A DNA stretch of 64,000 bases from Rhizobium sp. BK196 (GCF_014193255.1 NZ_JACHZB010000003.1:62001-126000); one strand, 5' to 3'. Shown: positions 10,205 through 18,728, counted from the first letter of the stretch. Program-made: numbers and translations. The notes: generated by a model not told the origin, from the letters alone.

Positions 10205-10594
10205 TGTGTCTCCCCCACTCAAGCAATTGATGTAATCACACTGTGCTAGTGAACTTAACAAATCGCAACGAGGCGCTCCGCTGCGACGCGAAGTTGCGTT
10301 ATGACTAATTTACGTAACTGATTGACGGGCACGTCAAAAAATCAGATATATAAAATCCTATTCTTCTATCTGTCAGTTTTTAGGGTTCTATTAGATATTC
10401 ATTCCACCAAGCGCGGTGGCTGTAACAAACTGACAACAGTGCTGGTTTTCGCGTGCGATGTCCCTCAAATGGGTTATATCCACAGGCAGAATCGGCAAAA
10501 GCGCCCAATTCCTTACGAATCGTCAGGCTCTTTAACGCAAGAGGCGCGCTCCAATGGAACGCGCCTTGAGAAAAATTATACTCGTTAGCCGCGA
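10205..10594. other. AT-richer intergenic region between valS and the porin gene
   Basis: These 390 bp contain no convincing gene; the 88-codon frame at 10322-10588 has no ribosome site and an odd composition. The porin promoter must lie near 10205-10280. A short perfect inverted repeat TGACG-N4-CGTCA sits at 10323-10336 and could be an operator. A hairpin near valS is listed separately. Confidence 0.5.
10542..10566 (-). terminator. Possible hairpin downstream of valS
   Basis: AGGCGCG and CGCGCCT arms with a short inner TCC/GGA pairing form a hairpin 29 bases past the valS stop. There is no clear T-run on the minus strand, so termination is only a possibility. Confidence 0.4.
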
Positions 10595-13438
10595 TTATCC
10601 CGCTTCGCTAACTCGCGCGAGAGCAGTCTTCAGGCTTTCGAGCTGGCTCGTCAGTTCTGCATGACGTTCGCGTTCGGCCTCCACCACTTCCGGGTTGGCA
10701 TTGGCGACGAACTTCTCATTCGAGAGCTTGCCATCAATGCGCGCGACTTCGCTCTCGGCCTTCGCAATCGCCTTTTCGAGGCGGTTCTTTTCCGCCGAGA
10801 GATCGATCAGATTGCCGAGCGGCAGGCAGGCGGTCGCTTCTGCGACGATGATCTGAGCGGCACCCTTCGGTGCAGATTCCGCCAGCGAAATACCCTCGAC
10901 ACGCGCCAGGCGCTTGATGGCCGCGTCATGACGGAACAGCCGTTCACGCGTCAGGCTGTTGGCCCCGACGACGACGAGTGGGGCGGTGGCCGACGGCGGC
11001 ACGTTCATTTCCGAGCGCACCGAGCGGATGCCGGAAACAAGGTCGATCAGCCAGTTGATCTCATCGGCCGCTGCATTGTCGACATAAGACGGCGACGGCC
11101 ATTCGGCGTGGCAGAGCAATCCGTCACGTTCCTGGCCCTCACCCGCCGTGTGTGCCCACAGTTCTTCGGTCATGAAGGGCATGAAGGGATGCAGCAGCTT
11201 GTAGATCTCTTCCAGAACATAAGCGCTGCAGGCTTGAGCTTCGGCCTTCGCGCCCTCGTCTTCACCGCCGAAGACCGGCTTCAGAAGTTCGAGATACCAA
11301 TCGCAGAACTGGTTCCAGACGAAGCGATAGAGCGCGCCGGCGGCATCGTTGAAGCGGTAAGCTTCAAGAGCTTCCGTAACGTCACGTTCCGCACGGGCAA
11401 GCTCCGTCAGGATCCAGCGGTTGATGGTGAGTTCAGCCGCTTCCGGTACGAAATGCGGATCGCTCTTGGCGCCGTTCATTTCGGCAAAGCGCGTGGCGTT
11501 CCAGAGCTTGGTGCCGAAATTGCGGTAACCGGCGATGCGGGCCGGGTCGAGTTTCACGTCACGGCCCTGCGCAGCCATGATCGCCAGCGTGAAACGCAGC
11601 GCATCTGCACCATATTCGTCGATCAGTTCGAGCGGGTCGATGACGTTGCCTTTGGACTTCGACATCTTCTGCCCGTTCTTGTCGCGGACCAGGGCGTGAA
11701 TATAGACGGTACGGAACGGCTCAACCGGGTTATCGTCCTCGTCCTTCATGAAATGCAGGCCCATCTGCATCATGCGGACAACCCAGAACGGTATGATATC
11801 GAAACCGGTGACAAGAACACTGGTCGGATAATATCGCTCCAGCTCGGGCGTCTTGTCCGGCCAGCCAAGCGTCGAGAACGGCCAGAGTGCCGAGGAGAAC
11901 CATGTGTCGAGCACGTCTTCGTCACGCGTCAAAATCTCGCCCGGCCTGAAATTCTCAAGCAGGTCCTCGACATAGGCCTTCATCGGCCCTTCATGCGACA
12001 AATAGTGCTGGATGGCGGCCTGCAGCGCCTCTTCTTCGGTCTTTTCGACGAAAACCTGACCATCCGGGCCGTACCAGGCCGGAATCTGGTGCCCCCACCA
12101 CAGCTGACGGGAGATGCACCACGGCTGGATATTCTCCATCCACTGGAAATAGGTGTTTTCCCAGTTCTTCGGCACGAACTTTGTCCGGCCTTCGCGAACG
12201 GAGGCAATGGCAGGCTTGGCAAGGGTTTTGTTATCGACCCACCATTGCTCGGTCAGACGCGGCTCGATCGGCACGCCACCGCGGTCGCCGTGCGGAACCA
12301 TGTGCTTATGCGGCTCGATCTTGTCGAGCAGGCCGGCCTCTTCGAAGATCTCGACGATGATCTTGCGCGCATAGAAACGATCCTGACCTTCGAGGCGATC
12401 CCAGGCGCCGTGCAGGGCGGCCGGATGATCAAGCCCTTCGAGGAAATCCTCGTTGTCCTTGATCGTGATCGTGCCGTCGATGTTCATGATGTTGATCGCA
12501 CGCAGGCCAGCCCGCTTGCCGACTTCAAAGTCGTTGAAATCGTGTGCGGGTGTGATCTTGACCGCGCCCGTTCCGGCTGTCGGATCGGCATAGTCGTCGG
12601 CCACGATCGGAATGCGACGGCCAACGATCGGCAGGATGACGTGTTTGCCGACGATCGACTTGTAGCGCTCGTCCTTGGGATTGACCGCAACGCCGGTATC
12701 GCCAAGCATCGTCTCCGGCCGCGTCGTCGCAACCACGAGGTAGTCGCGCGTTTCGAATTCGGTGGGCTTGCCCGCGTCATCAAAAGCGATTGGGTACTGA
12801 TAGGTGACACCCTCTTCCAGCGGATAGCGAAGATGCCAGAGATTGCCTTTGATCTCGATCTGCTCGACTTCCATGTCGGAAATCGCCGTCAGCAATTTCG
12901 GATCCCAGTTGACGAGGCGCTTATCCTTGTAAATCAGGCCTTCCTTGTAGAGCGTGACGAAGACTTCGAGAACAGCCTGCGACAGGCCCTCGTCCATGGT
13001 GAAGCGCTCACGCGACCAGTCGCAGGAAGCGCCGAGGCGCTTCAGCTGATTAAAGATCAGGCCACCCGATTCACTCTTCCATTCCCAGACCTTTTCGATG
13101 AAGGCATCGCGGCCCATCTCGCGGCGGCCGGGAAGCTGCTGCTCCATCAGCTTGCGCTCGACAACCATCTGCGTGGCGATACCGGCATGGTCCATGCCCG
13201 GCTGCCAAAGCACATCCTTACCGCGCATGCGCTCGAACCGCACCATGACGTCCTGCAGCGTATTGTTCAACGCATGGCCCATGTGCAGCGAGCCGGTAAC
13301 GTTCGGCGGCGGGATGACGATGGTGAAGCTCTCCGCACCCGGCTTTGCGTTGGCGCCGGCGCGGAAGGCATCCGCCTCATCCCATTTCGCGGCGATTTTC
13401 GGTTCTACGGCGGCGGAATCGTAGGTCTTTTCGAGCAT
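10595..13438 (-). CDS. valS: Valyl-tRNA synthetase
   Basis: This 947-residue class I synthetase charges tRNA-Val and edits mischarged threonine. The HIGH signature is HMGH at 52-55 within PPPNVTGSLHMGHALN; KMSKSKGN lies near residue 585. The CP1 editing domain lies between them (TTRPETMLGDTGVAVNP). The C-terminus ends in the tRNA-binding coiled coil (DLSAEKNRLEKAIAKAESEV onward), normal for ValS. It is downstream of popZ on the same strand, but a strong terminator separates them. A 999-codon open frame on the opposite strand is a composition artefact. Confidence 0.98.
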   Translation of the reverse strand: MLEKTYDSAAVEPKIAAKWDEADAFRAGANAKPGAESFTIVIPPPNVTGSLHMGHALNNTLQDVMVRFERMRGKDVLWQPGMDHAGIATQMVVERKLMEQQLPGRREMGRDAFIEKVWEWKSESGGLIFNQLKRLGASCDWSRERFTMDEGLSQAVLEVFVTLYKEGLIYKDKRLVNWDPKLLTAISDMEVEQIEIKGNLWHLRYPLEEGVTYQYPIAFDDAGKPTEFETRDYLVVATTRPETMLGDTGVAVNPKDERYKSIVGKHVILPIVGRRIPIVADDYADPTAGTGAVKITPAHDFNDFEVGKRAGLRAINIMNIDGTITIKDNEDFLEGLDHPAALHGAWDRLEGQDRFYARKIIVEIFEEAGLLDKIEPHKHMVPHGDRGGVPIEPRLTEQWWVDNKTLAKPAIASVREGRTKFVPKNWENTYFQWMENIQPWCISRQLWWGHQIPAWYGPDGQVFVEKTEEEALQAAIQHYLSHEGPMKAYVEDLLENFRPGEILTRDEDVLDTWFSSALWPFSTLGWPDKTPELERYYPTSVLVTGFDIIPFWVVRMMQMGLHFMKDEDDNPVEPFRTVYIHALVRDKNGQKMSKSKGNVIDPLELIDEYGADALRFTLAIMAAQGRDVKLDPARIAGYRNFGTKLWNATRFAEMNGAKSDPHFVPEAAELTINRWILTELARAERDVTEALEAYRFNDAAGALYRFVWNQFCDWYLELLKPVFGGEDEGAKAEAQACSAYVLEEIYKLLHPFMPFMTEELWAHTAGEGQERDGLLCHAEWPSPSYVDNAAADEINWLIDLVSGIRSVRSEMNVPPSATAPLVVVGANSLTRERLFRHDAAIKRLARVEGISLAESAPKGAAQIIVAEATACLPLGNLIDLSAEKNRLEKAIAKAESEVARIDGKLSNEKFVANANPEVVEAERERHAELTSQLESLKTALARVSEAG

Positions 13439-13501
13439 TTTCTGACCAATTCGAGGTTCGAGGATGGGCGTTTTGTAAATAGGATGGCTACGGCCAAGTC
13501 A

Positions 13502-13532
13502 ATAAAAAAGCCGCCCCGGAGACCGGAGCGGC
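13502..13532 (-). terminator. Rho-independent terminator after popZ
   Basis: Arms GCCGCCCCGG (13510-13519) and CCGGAGCGGC (13523-13532) pair with one wobble around a 3-base loop. On the minus strand a run of six T follows. It lies 24 bases past the popZ stop and upstream of valS. Confidence 0.85.
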
Positions 13533-13555
13533 TCTTGTCTGGAAAAGCGGTCCGA

Positions 13556-14428
13556 TCAGCGGCGAGGGCCGCGCGCCACGCGTTCGATTTCTTCGCGCAC
13601 GAGACGTTCGACGAGCGTCGGCAGGTTATCATCCAGCCACTCGCGCAGCATCGGCCGTAGCATGTCTTCGGCGATCTCATCCAGCGAGCGGCGCTCGGCG
13701 GCGCCATCGATGGCGGCGGCAAGCTCTTCGAAGGAACGGGCAACCTGCAGGCCCGTGTTCTGCGACAGAAGTGACGGCTGACCGTCTTCCGCTACGCGCT
13801 CGGACGCAACTTCGGCCGGCTGGAAGGCCAGCGGCTCGACGCGCTGCTCCACAGCGGGAAACACGGGCGCCTCTTCGTCGAGCGCAGGCTGCGGGACATC
13901 GGGCAGGCGCTGCTCGGCAAAGACCGGCGCAGGTTCGGGTGCATAATCGGCGACGGGGGCAACGCGGGGAGCCGGAGCCGGCTCGATCGGGCGCGGAGCA
14001 GCAGCTGCGCGCGGCGCGTTATAAGCCTGCTGCGACTGCAGTTCACGGAATTGTTGGGGCATATCACGGAGCGTTTGAGCGGGCTGAACAACGCTACGCT
14101 CGGAAGCGGCACGGACGCGGGCTGCGACATCGGCAAGCGACATGGCGCGGGCTGGCATTTCCGGTTCAGACGCCGTGCCGGCAGAATTTGCAGCGACGAA
14201 ACGCGGATCGGGACGCAGCGCAGCCGGCTCGGGGAACTCGACACCGGCATAGGTATCGTCGACCGTCAGATGAATTTCGGAGTCGTTTTCTTCTTCCGCC
14301 CCGTAAACGGGAGGAAGCGAGGTGGAAATCGCCTTTCCGGCGCCTGGCTCATTGCTTTCTATGATCTGTCGAATGGAGGCCAGGATCTCTTCCATGGACG
14401 GTTCACGCACTACACCTGGCTGAGCCAT
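13556..14428 (-). CDS. popZ: Polar organising protein PopZ (DUF2497 family)
   Basis: This 290-residue protein shows the two conserved ends of PopZ. The N-terminal helix is REPSMEEILASIRQIIE. The C-terminal block of about 60 residues (SLDEIAEDMLRPMLREWLDD, then NLPTLVERLVREEIERVARG) mediates oligomerisation. Between them lies an acidic, Pro/Ala-rich disordered linker. In alphaproteobacteria PopZ forms a matrix at the pole and tethers chromosome-partitioning and cell-cycle proteins; in polar-growing Rhizobiaceae it marks the growth pole. It sits between the methyltransferase gene and valS, each with its own terminator. Confidence 0.9.
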   Translation of the reverse strand: MAQPGVVREPSMEEILASIRQIIESNEPGAGKAISTSLPPVYGAEEENDSEIHLTVDDTYAGVEFPEPAALRPDPRFVAANSAGTASEPEMPARAMSLADVAARVRAASERSVVQPAQTLRDMPQQFRELQSQQAYNAPRAAAAPRPIEPAPAPRVAPVADYAPEPAPVFAEQRLPDVPQPALDEEAPVFPAVEQRVEPLAFQPAEVASERVAEDGQPSLLSQNTGLQVARSFEELAAAIDGAAERRSLDEIAEDMLRPMLREWLDDNLPTLVERLVREEIERVARGPRR

Positions 14429-14604
14429 ATCTATCCCCGTTATCCCTTAACAACGACCGGATGGCGTGGAGCATGCACCCGAATCACCATGACCTTAGAA
14501 TACCCCAAAGGGGAAAAAAATCAGCGCGAATCAAACAAATGCAGCCATGCACAGTTTTGTTACCCAAGTGTAAGCGAAGTCTGTGAAGGCTTTTAAGACA
14601 GCCG

Positions 14605-14633
14605 AAAACTAAAACGGGCGCCCATGGCGCCCG
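14605..14633 (-). terminator. Rho-independent terminator after the methyltransferase gene
   Basis: A perfect 8-bp stem CGGGCGCC / GGCGCCCG (14615-14622 and 14626-14633) with a CAT loop is followed on the minus strand by TTTTAGTTTT. It begins about 25 bases past the stop of the gene at 14659-15324. Confidence 0.8.
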
Positions 14634-14658
14634 CTCAAAAAACAGCACTGAAACCGCC

Positions 14659-15324
14659 TTAGAACACGAATTCGCGAGCCTTGGCGAAACCAGGCAGAGG
14701 CTTGACCGAAGCATTGAAGAAGACGTTTTCGGAAACAGCGCCGCGCTCGCTGACGAAGACCTTCGCGCGGGCAGCATTGCCATAACCCTGAACGGCAACG
14801 AGACGACCGCCATCCCGCAGCTGGACGAGAAGTGCCGCAGGAACCTCTTCCACCGAACCGTTGATGAAGATCAGATCATAGGGAGCGCCGGCGGCATTGC
14901 CCTTCTCAAGCGGGCCGGTCGCCACCTGCACATTTGCGTACCCGGCGAGATTTGCCTTGGCTTCTGCAGCAAGGGTTTCGTCCGATTCGAGCGCCACGAC
15001 GGAGCCGCCAATCAGCGATAGCAGCGCGGAGGCATACCCCGTGCCGGCGCCGACTTCGAGAACGGCATCATCCTTGGTGACTGCAGCAAGCTGCAGCAAC
15101 TTGGCGAGCGGCGACGCTTCCATGAGGAAACGGGCCGGATTGCCAGCGGTTGCCGGAGCAATTTCGATATCATTGTCGATATAAGCCAGAACCTTCGCCC
15201 TCTCCGGCACGAATACTTCGCGCGGGACGGTGAGGAAGGCCGTCAGCACGGAATGCGAGGTAACGTCCGTGGTGCGGATCTGGTTGTCGACCATCTTTGC
15301 GCGTGCTGCTTCGAAATCCATCAT
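14659..15324 (-). CDS. Protein-L-isoaspartate O-methyltransferase family protein
   Basis: This 221-residue SAM-dependent methyltransferase starts MMDFEAARAKMVDNQIRTTDV, the usual N-terminus of the alphaproteobacterial Pcm-like family. The SAM-binding motif I is DAVLEVGAGTGYASALLS at about 90. Family members methylate isoaspartyl residues in aged proteins, but this short branch lacks a clearly proven substrate. Position next to popZ/valS is conserved in relatives, where tolC commonly lies between; here that gap is only 230 bp. The second Met may be the true start. Confidence 0.8.
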   Translation of the reverse strand: MMDFEAARAKMVDNQIRTTDVTSHSVLTAFLTVPREVFVPERAKVLAYIDNDIEIAPATAGNPARFLMEASPLAKLLQLAAVTKDDAVLEVGAGTGYASALLSLIGGSVVALESDETLAAEAKANLAGYANVQVATGPLEKGNAAGAPYDLIFINGSVEEVPAALLVQLRDGGRLVAVQGYGNAARAKVFVSERGAVSENVFFNASVKPLPGFAKAREFVF

Positions 15325-15530
15325 ATCCTCTCGCCGATGAAAGCGGTTCTGTCTTCCGTCTCTTAATCTCCGGCACGGATGCTTTCAAGGCTTGCCGGAG
15401 ACCCGTTTGAAGAATCCCGGAAACCCCTCTCCGCATGCAACAGGTGAAAACGATAGCTGCAACTTCCGCGTGGAGCGAATTGCGATTTCGTGATACTGTG
15501 CCAACCGGAGGAAATGAGGAGGAGCAGGCC

Positions 15531-15632
15531 ATGTCTGCCATTCTGGAATATTTTACGCTGTTCGACTTTTTCATCGGCGCAGCACTCGTCGGCATATTCT
15601 GCTGCGGGCTGCTGGACCGCGAAACGAACTGA
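15531..15632 (+). CDS. Putative 33-residue membrane microprotein
   Basis: The ATG at 15531 follows a strong GAGGAGGAG ribosome site. The product has one hydrophobic segment (FFIGAALVGIFCCGLL) and a charged tail (DRETN). It is too short for ordinary gene callers. Evidence is only the ribosome site, the clean membrane segment and its own stop; no family is recognised. Confidence 0.45.
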   Translation: MSAILEYFTLFDFFIGAALVGIFCCGLLDRETN

Positions 15633-15795
15633 ACAGATCGTACTCTCCCAGTAAAAGTTTTCTGGCGACTTACTCGGCGCGCCGGAGAAATAGATTTCCG
15701 CGTCCAGTTGGATCAAGCCGGTACAGTCGATTGCGCCATTAACTCTATATCAACCATACTGTTGCACCAGCCGCGGCTTCCGCTAGTTTGGCCGC

Positions 15796-16086
15796 ATGCA
15801 AACATTCGCCATCCAATCGCCAGACATCGAAACGCTTCATTACAATCCGGAAGCGCGGTTACTGCTTGTGAAATTCAAGAACGGCACCATCTGCAATTTC
15901 ACACGCATCTCGGCGCAGGCGCTGCAGCGGCTGCTCGGCGCCGATGCGAGGATAGAGAACGAAATGGCTGTTGATGATGTCGACTATCTGGCGGGGCTGC
16001 GCAACGGCGGATTGCGGGCGCTTTATTCCCTGACCGGCATCAAGCCGGCGCAGTTCGATTTCAGCTCGGTTTCCCGCATCTGGTGA
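15796..16086 (+). CDS. KTSC-like small protein
   Basis: This 96-residue protein starts MQTFAIQSPDIETLHYNPEARLLLVKFKNGTICNFTRIS. The pattern of a serine followed by Y-N-P-E, an L-V-F strand and N-G resembles the KTSC domain, but the second half (DYLAGLRNGGLRALYSLTG) diverges. No enzymatic motif, signal peptide or membrane segment is visible. It lies just upstream of the minus-strand tRNA-Cys, with a clearer KTSC protein on the other side. Function unknown. Confidence 0.65.
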   Translation: MQTFAIQSPDIETLHYNPEARLLLVKFKNGTICNFTRISAQALQRLLGADARIENEMAVDDVDYLAGLRNGGLRALYSLTGIKPAQFDFSSVSRIW

Positions 16087-16152
16087 TGCGACACGCGGAA
16101 TCGATGCCGCTCATTTATGAGGCGGATCGGATTTCCATGTCGGTGAGAAATT

Positions 16153-16226
16153 TGGAGGCCTCGCCCGGAATTGAACCGGGGTACAAGGATTTGCAGTCCT
16201 CTGCGTCACCACTCCGCCACGAGGCC
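16153..16226 (-). tRNA. tRNA-Cys (GCA)
   Basis: The minus strand folds as a tRNA: acceptor GGCCTCG pairs with CGAGGCC, the anticodon loop is CTGCAAA (GCA) on a GAGGA/TCCTT stem, and the T arm is CCCGG-TTCAATT-CCGGG. The terminal CCA is encoded at 16153-16155. Confidence 0.95.
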
Positions 16227-16691
16227 TCACGGGCTGTCATGCTAGCCGTGGCGAGCGTTTAGAATGATCGTAAGGAAATCGCAAGAGGGCTTTCCAAAAA
16301 CATTTCCTGCAATTTCAAACTCTGGCCACATCTGGTTCGTACAGAACAAGCGTCGATCCGGCTGCGGAAGGCGGCGAGACATCCGCCCCGCGCCTGAAGA
16401 TAAAAAGCTCGCTCCGCCAAGAAAGGGAGCCCTACTTGAACAACAATTAGGCTAACAGCTGCCCAAGCGGGCCTCCACGCGCTCCAAATCGCGCAATAGG
16501 GGAACTCAGCAGGCCTTTAGCCTGTCACCTATACTTATCCGATAGGCCTCATCTATAACGGCGGCGGCTCCTCGACTTTTATTATATTAGATAATATGGA
16601 AATTAGACGAGAATAATATTAAAAAAATCTTAACTTGACTTCCGGCGTCGGCGTTCCATCCTCTGTCCGGGAGGGAGAGATAGGAGCAGAA
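16227..16691. other. 465-bp intergenic region with an AT-rich block
   Basis: No convincing gene is seen; a 63-codon frame at 16264-16455 has no ribosome site. About 16575-16635 is strikingly AT-rich (runs such as TTTTATTATATTAGATAATA) compared with the surroundings. It lies directly upstream of the second KTSC gene and is probably its promoter, or a small patch of foreign composition. Confidence 0.5.
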
Positions 16692-17081
16692 ATGAATTGG
16701 GTGCCTTTGAATTCGAAGCAGATCCGCGCTGTATCCTACGATCCGGAGACCCAGGGCCTTCATGCCAAATTCGCCGGCGGTCGTGCAGTCCGGCATGCCG
16801 GGGTGCTGCCGCATATTTACGACAACCTCATCGAAACCAGCGATCCGGAATTTTACTATAAATATTATCTGGAGCCTTCGCGTATCCAGGCCGGCTGGTG
16901 GCAGAAAGCCAGCCTCAGCTCTCACACGGTGAAGCTGCTGATATTTTTCATCGGCGCACTCGTGATTACGGCAACGGCCCTTGAGGAAAATGGCGAGCTG
17001 CCAATTCACCTGTCGGAGATCGCCAAGTCGGGAACGATTGCTCCAGCCTCTGGCGAGAAGCCCGCCGTTTCGCCTCAATAG
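16692..17081 (+). CDS. KTSC-domain protein with C-terminal membrane segment
   Basis: The 129-residue product begins MNWVPLNSKQIRAVSYDPET, then LHAKFAGGRAVRHAGVLPHIYDNLIE, a good match to the KTSC domain (Ser, Y-D-P-E-T, strand, glycine turn, later tyrosines). A hydrophobic segment (VKLLIFFIGALVITATAL) follows near residue 80, so the domain may be membrane-anchored. The ATG at 16692 follows GGAGCAGAA; the upstream extension of the frame is unlikely. The molecular function of KTSC domains is not established; links to nucleic-acid or lysyl-tRNA-related proteins have been suggested. Confidence 0.7.
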   Translation: MNWVPLNSKQIRAVSYDPETQGLHAKFAGGRAVRHAGVLPHIYDNLIETSDPEFYYKYYLEPSRIQAGWWQKASLSSHTVKLLIFFIGALVITATALEENGELPIHLSEIAKSGTIAPASGEKPAVSPQ

Positions 17082-17425
17082 AGGTGCTACGGCCCATCGG
17101 AGCTTCGCGTCGTGTTGCGACGCTAAGCTCCGCTAGCGTACCAAGCGTAATTGCGAAGAAGAAGACGGCAAAAAATCCAAGGTTTATAACTTCGCCTGAG
17201 TTAGCCGAACCGGGCGCATATCGTGTGAGCCCGCTGATCTCGTCCAGCTTCGCGTCTATAGCGCGCTTGCCCTCTTTCTGGTTCGGGAATGGCCTGCGGC
17301 ATCTTGTGGGTGGCGGCCCACATTGAGAACGTCGATTTGGCAATGCCAGTATGGTGGTGTGCGGTTTGGTAGGCCGCAGTTGGAAGCTATTAAGACAAGT
17401 TGGTACGGTCAACTGCTGTTCAGCG
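17082..17425. other. Intergenic region with a strong hairpin and a decayed-looking frame
   Basis: A near-perfect hairpin (GGAGCTTCGCGTCG against GCGACGCTAAGCTCC, 17099-17131) starts 17 bases after the KTSC gene and may act as its 3' end. On the minus strand a stretch at about 17110-17290 reads KEGKRAIDAKLDEISGL and then a membrane-like VINLGFFAVFFFAITLGTLA. It looks like part of a small membrane protein but has no good start, so it may be a gene remnant. Confidence 0.4.
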
Positions 17426-17653
17426 TCATAAATATGCACCAAAAGCCAAGAGAAGTACGCCTACCGCGATAATGGTAAGGGCTTGCCAGTTTTGGGATAC
17501 TCCGAGAAACCTGATGCCCTGGTGCCGTGGTTCCAGCGTGCTGCCGCCTTGGGGCATTTGATGCGGATCACTCGATTTTCGACGAAGCGCCGATGAGAAG
17601 AAAAAAAGCAGTCCGCCAATTATAAGAGCGGCACCCATCAAGATAGCCCACAT
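17426..17653 (-). CDS. Small two-span membrane protein, probable general-stress gene
   Basis: The 75-residue product has two hydrophobic segments (MWAILMGAALIIGGLLFFFS and LTIIAVGVLLLAFGAYL) separated by a polar loop. The ATG at 17653 follows GCGGAGG, a good ribosome site. An EcfG-type promoter lies 33 bases upstream of the start, suggesting induction in the alphaproteobacterial general stress response. No named family is recognised. Confidence 0.7.
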   Translation of the reverse strand: MWAILMGAALIIGGLLFFFSSALRRKSSDPHQMPQGGSTLEPRHQGIRFLGVSQNWQALTIIAVGVLLLAFGAYL

Positions 17654-17685
17654 CGTAGCCTCCGCTAGAGACGAGTGTCTGAAGT

Positions 17686-17710
17686 AACCAGCTCCGGACT
17701 TATTAGTTCC
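17686..17710 (-). promoter_or_regulatory. EcfG/RpoE2-type stress promoter
   Basis: On the minus strand GGAAC (17706-17710) is followed after exactly 16 bases by GGTT (17686-17689). This matches the alphaproteobacterial EcfG sigma consensus GGAAC-N16/17-CGTT except for one base. It points at the small membrane protein gene starting at 17653. Confidence 0.65.
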
Positions 17711-18163
17711 GCCTTAGCTGAGGGCAGGTGGCGCGACTAATGCTGATAGCGCAGCTTCACTACGCCATCACCGCGCGTCTTCAAAGAATTCGACGCCGGC
17801 CGATTCCAGTGCGGATCGAATGGCGGCGAGCGTGCGTTGCGGATGAAGGAGGCGAGTAGAACCTACGGCAGATCCAGCGACTTGCCCCGCCTCGGTGCCC
17901 GGCTTCCTCAAGTGCGAAAGAGGCGTGAGAACATGTCCGCCGGCTATTTCGGGAAAGTGCCATGAATTGGAATTGCATCCTGCCGCGTAGACACGGCAGG
18001 CCAGTGGGCAGCGCGTAGACCGTTGCCCGCGGCCGGTGCGCGTTGCTTCACAACGGCGCACGCCGGGCGCGTCCATCGAGCTATCAACTCGGGGCAAATC
18101 GTTTCGCCAGTATGGTTATTCACCGGAGTCGAACCGCAGAAAACGCGTTTCAAATGTGGAGAA

Positions 18164-18206
18164 GAAAGCGCCTGCTTCGGAATTCTCAACGAAAACAGGC
18201 GCTTCT
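18164..18206 (-). terminator. Hairpin downstream of tRNA-Asn
   Basis: Arms AAGCGCCTG and CAGGCGCTT (18166-18174 and 18196-18204) pair around a 21-base loop directly after the tRNA 3' end, followed on the minus strand by TTCTTC. Probably the tRNA transcript terminator. Confidence 0.6.
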
Positions 18207-18213
18207 CTAAAAC

Positions 18214-18288
18214 TGGCTCCCCGGGCCGGATTCGAACCGGCGACCTGTCGATTAACAGTCGAATGCTCTACCGCTGAGCTACCAGGGA
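18214..18288 (-). tRNA. tRNA-Asn (GTT)
   Basis: The minus strand gives acceptor TCCCTGG / CCGGGGA, a D arm with AGCTCAGCGGTAGAGC, an anticodon loop CTGTTAA (GTT) and a T arm GCCGG-TTCGAAT-CCGGC. The 3' CCA is encoded at 18214-18216. Confidence 0.96.
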
Positions 18289-18406
18289 TCACCGCTTGGC
18301 CGCGGCGTGAGCGGGGTAATACAAATGCTTTCCCGATTTGCCAAGCGGTTTTTTCAAAAAAATGAAATCAGCTTGTATTTGCGTCGCTTGCGCCCATCTC
18401 TTGTGG

Positions 18407-18700
18407 ATGACTGAAAAGAAAAATAGACCGAATAAGGCCGGAGAAAAGCGTTTCGGTATTGATCACAAGGACGGCAAGCTGGTTCTTGGCTCGTTGCGGA
18501 TCCCAATGCCGCGCTCTCGCATCGCAAGAATGGCAACCGGCGCATTGCTTATCTTCGGTGGCATTCTCGGCTTTCTGCCAATTCTCGGCTTCTGGATGCT
18601 GCCGCTCGGCTTCCTCGTCCTTTCTCACGATCTTCCGGTCGCGCGCAGATGGCGCCGCCGCTTTGCAGTCTGGTGGCATCGCCGAAAGCGACCTGCGTAA
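18407..18700 (+). CDS. Small membrane protein
   Basis: The 97-residue product has a basic N-terminus, a hydrophobic hairpin (MATGALLIFGGILGFLPILG and FWMLPLGFLVLS) and a strongly basic tail (RRWRRRFAVWWHRRKRP). This resembles the small PGPGW-type or phosphatidylglycerophosphate-related membrane proteins common in alphaproteobacteria. The start at 18407 is a choice; an in-frame ATG at 18362 would add 15 residues. It is convergent with the peroxiredoxin gene and shares a bidirectional terminator with it. Function unknown. Confidence 0.7.
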   Translation: MTEKKNRPNKAGEKRFGIDHKDGKLVLGSLRIPMPRSRIARMATGALLIFGGILGFLPILGFWMLPLGFLVLSHDLPVARRWRRRFAVWWHRRKRPA

Positions 18701-18728
18701 ATTCGACGTGTTCAGCAAGCTAGAAAAG

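Larger units (their letters stand above)
17654..18213. other. 560-bp intergenic region downstream of tRNA-Asn
   Basis: Besides the EcfG-type promoter at its left end and the tRNA-Asn terminator at its right end, I see nothing coding. Short frames on both strands are rich in Arg/Ser/Cys and have no ribosome sites. Confidence 0.5.

Noticed and set aside
10661..13660. 999-codon open frame opposite valS
   Set aside because: It mirrors valS, lacks a ribosome site and recognisable domain, and reflects high-GC codon bias in the antisense frame. The same applies to the long frame opposite argS (2999-4717).
18111..18140. T-arm-like sequence ending in CCA near tRNA-Asn
   Set aside because: The minus strand has GCGGTTCGACTCCGG and a following ACCA, but stems do not pair and no acceptor or anticodon arm is found.
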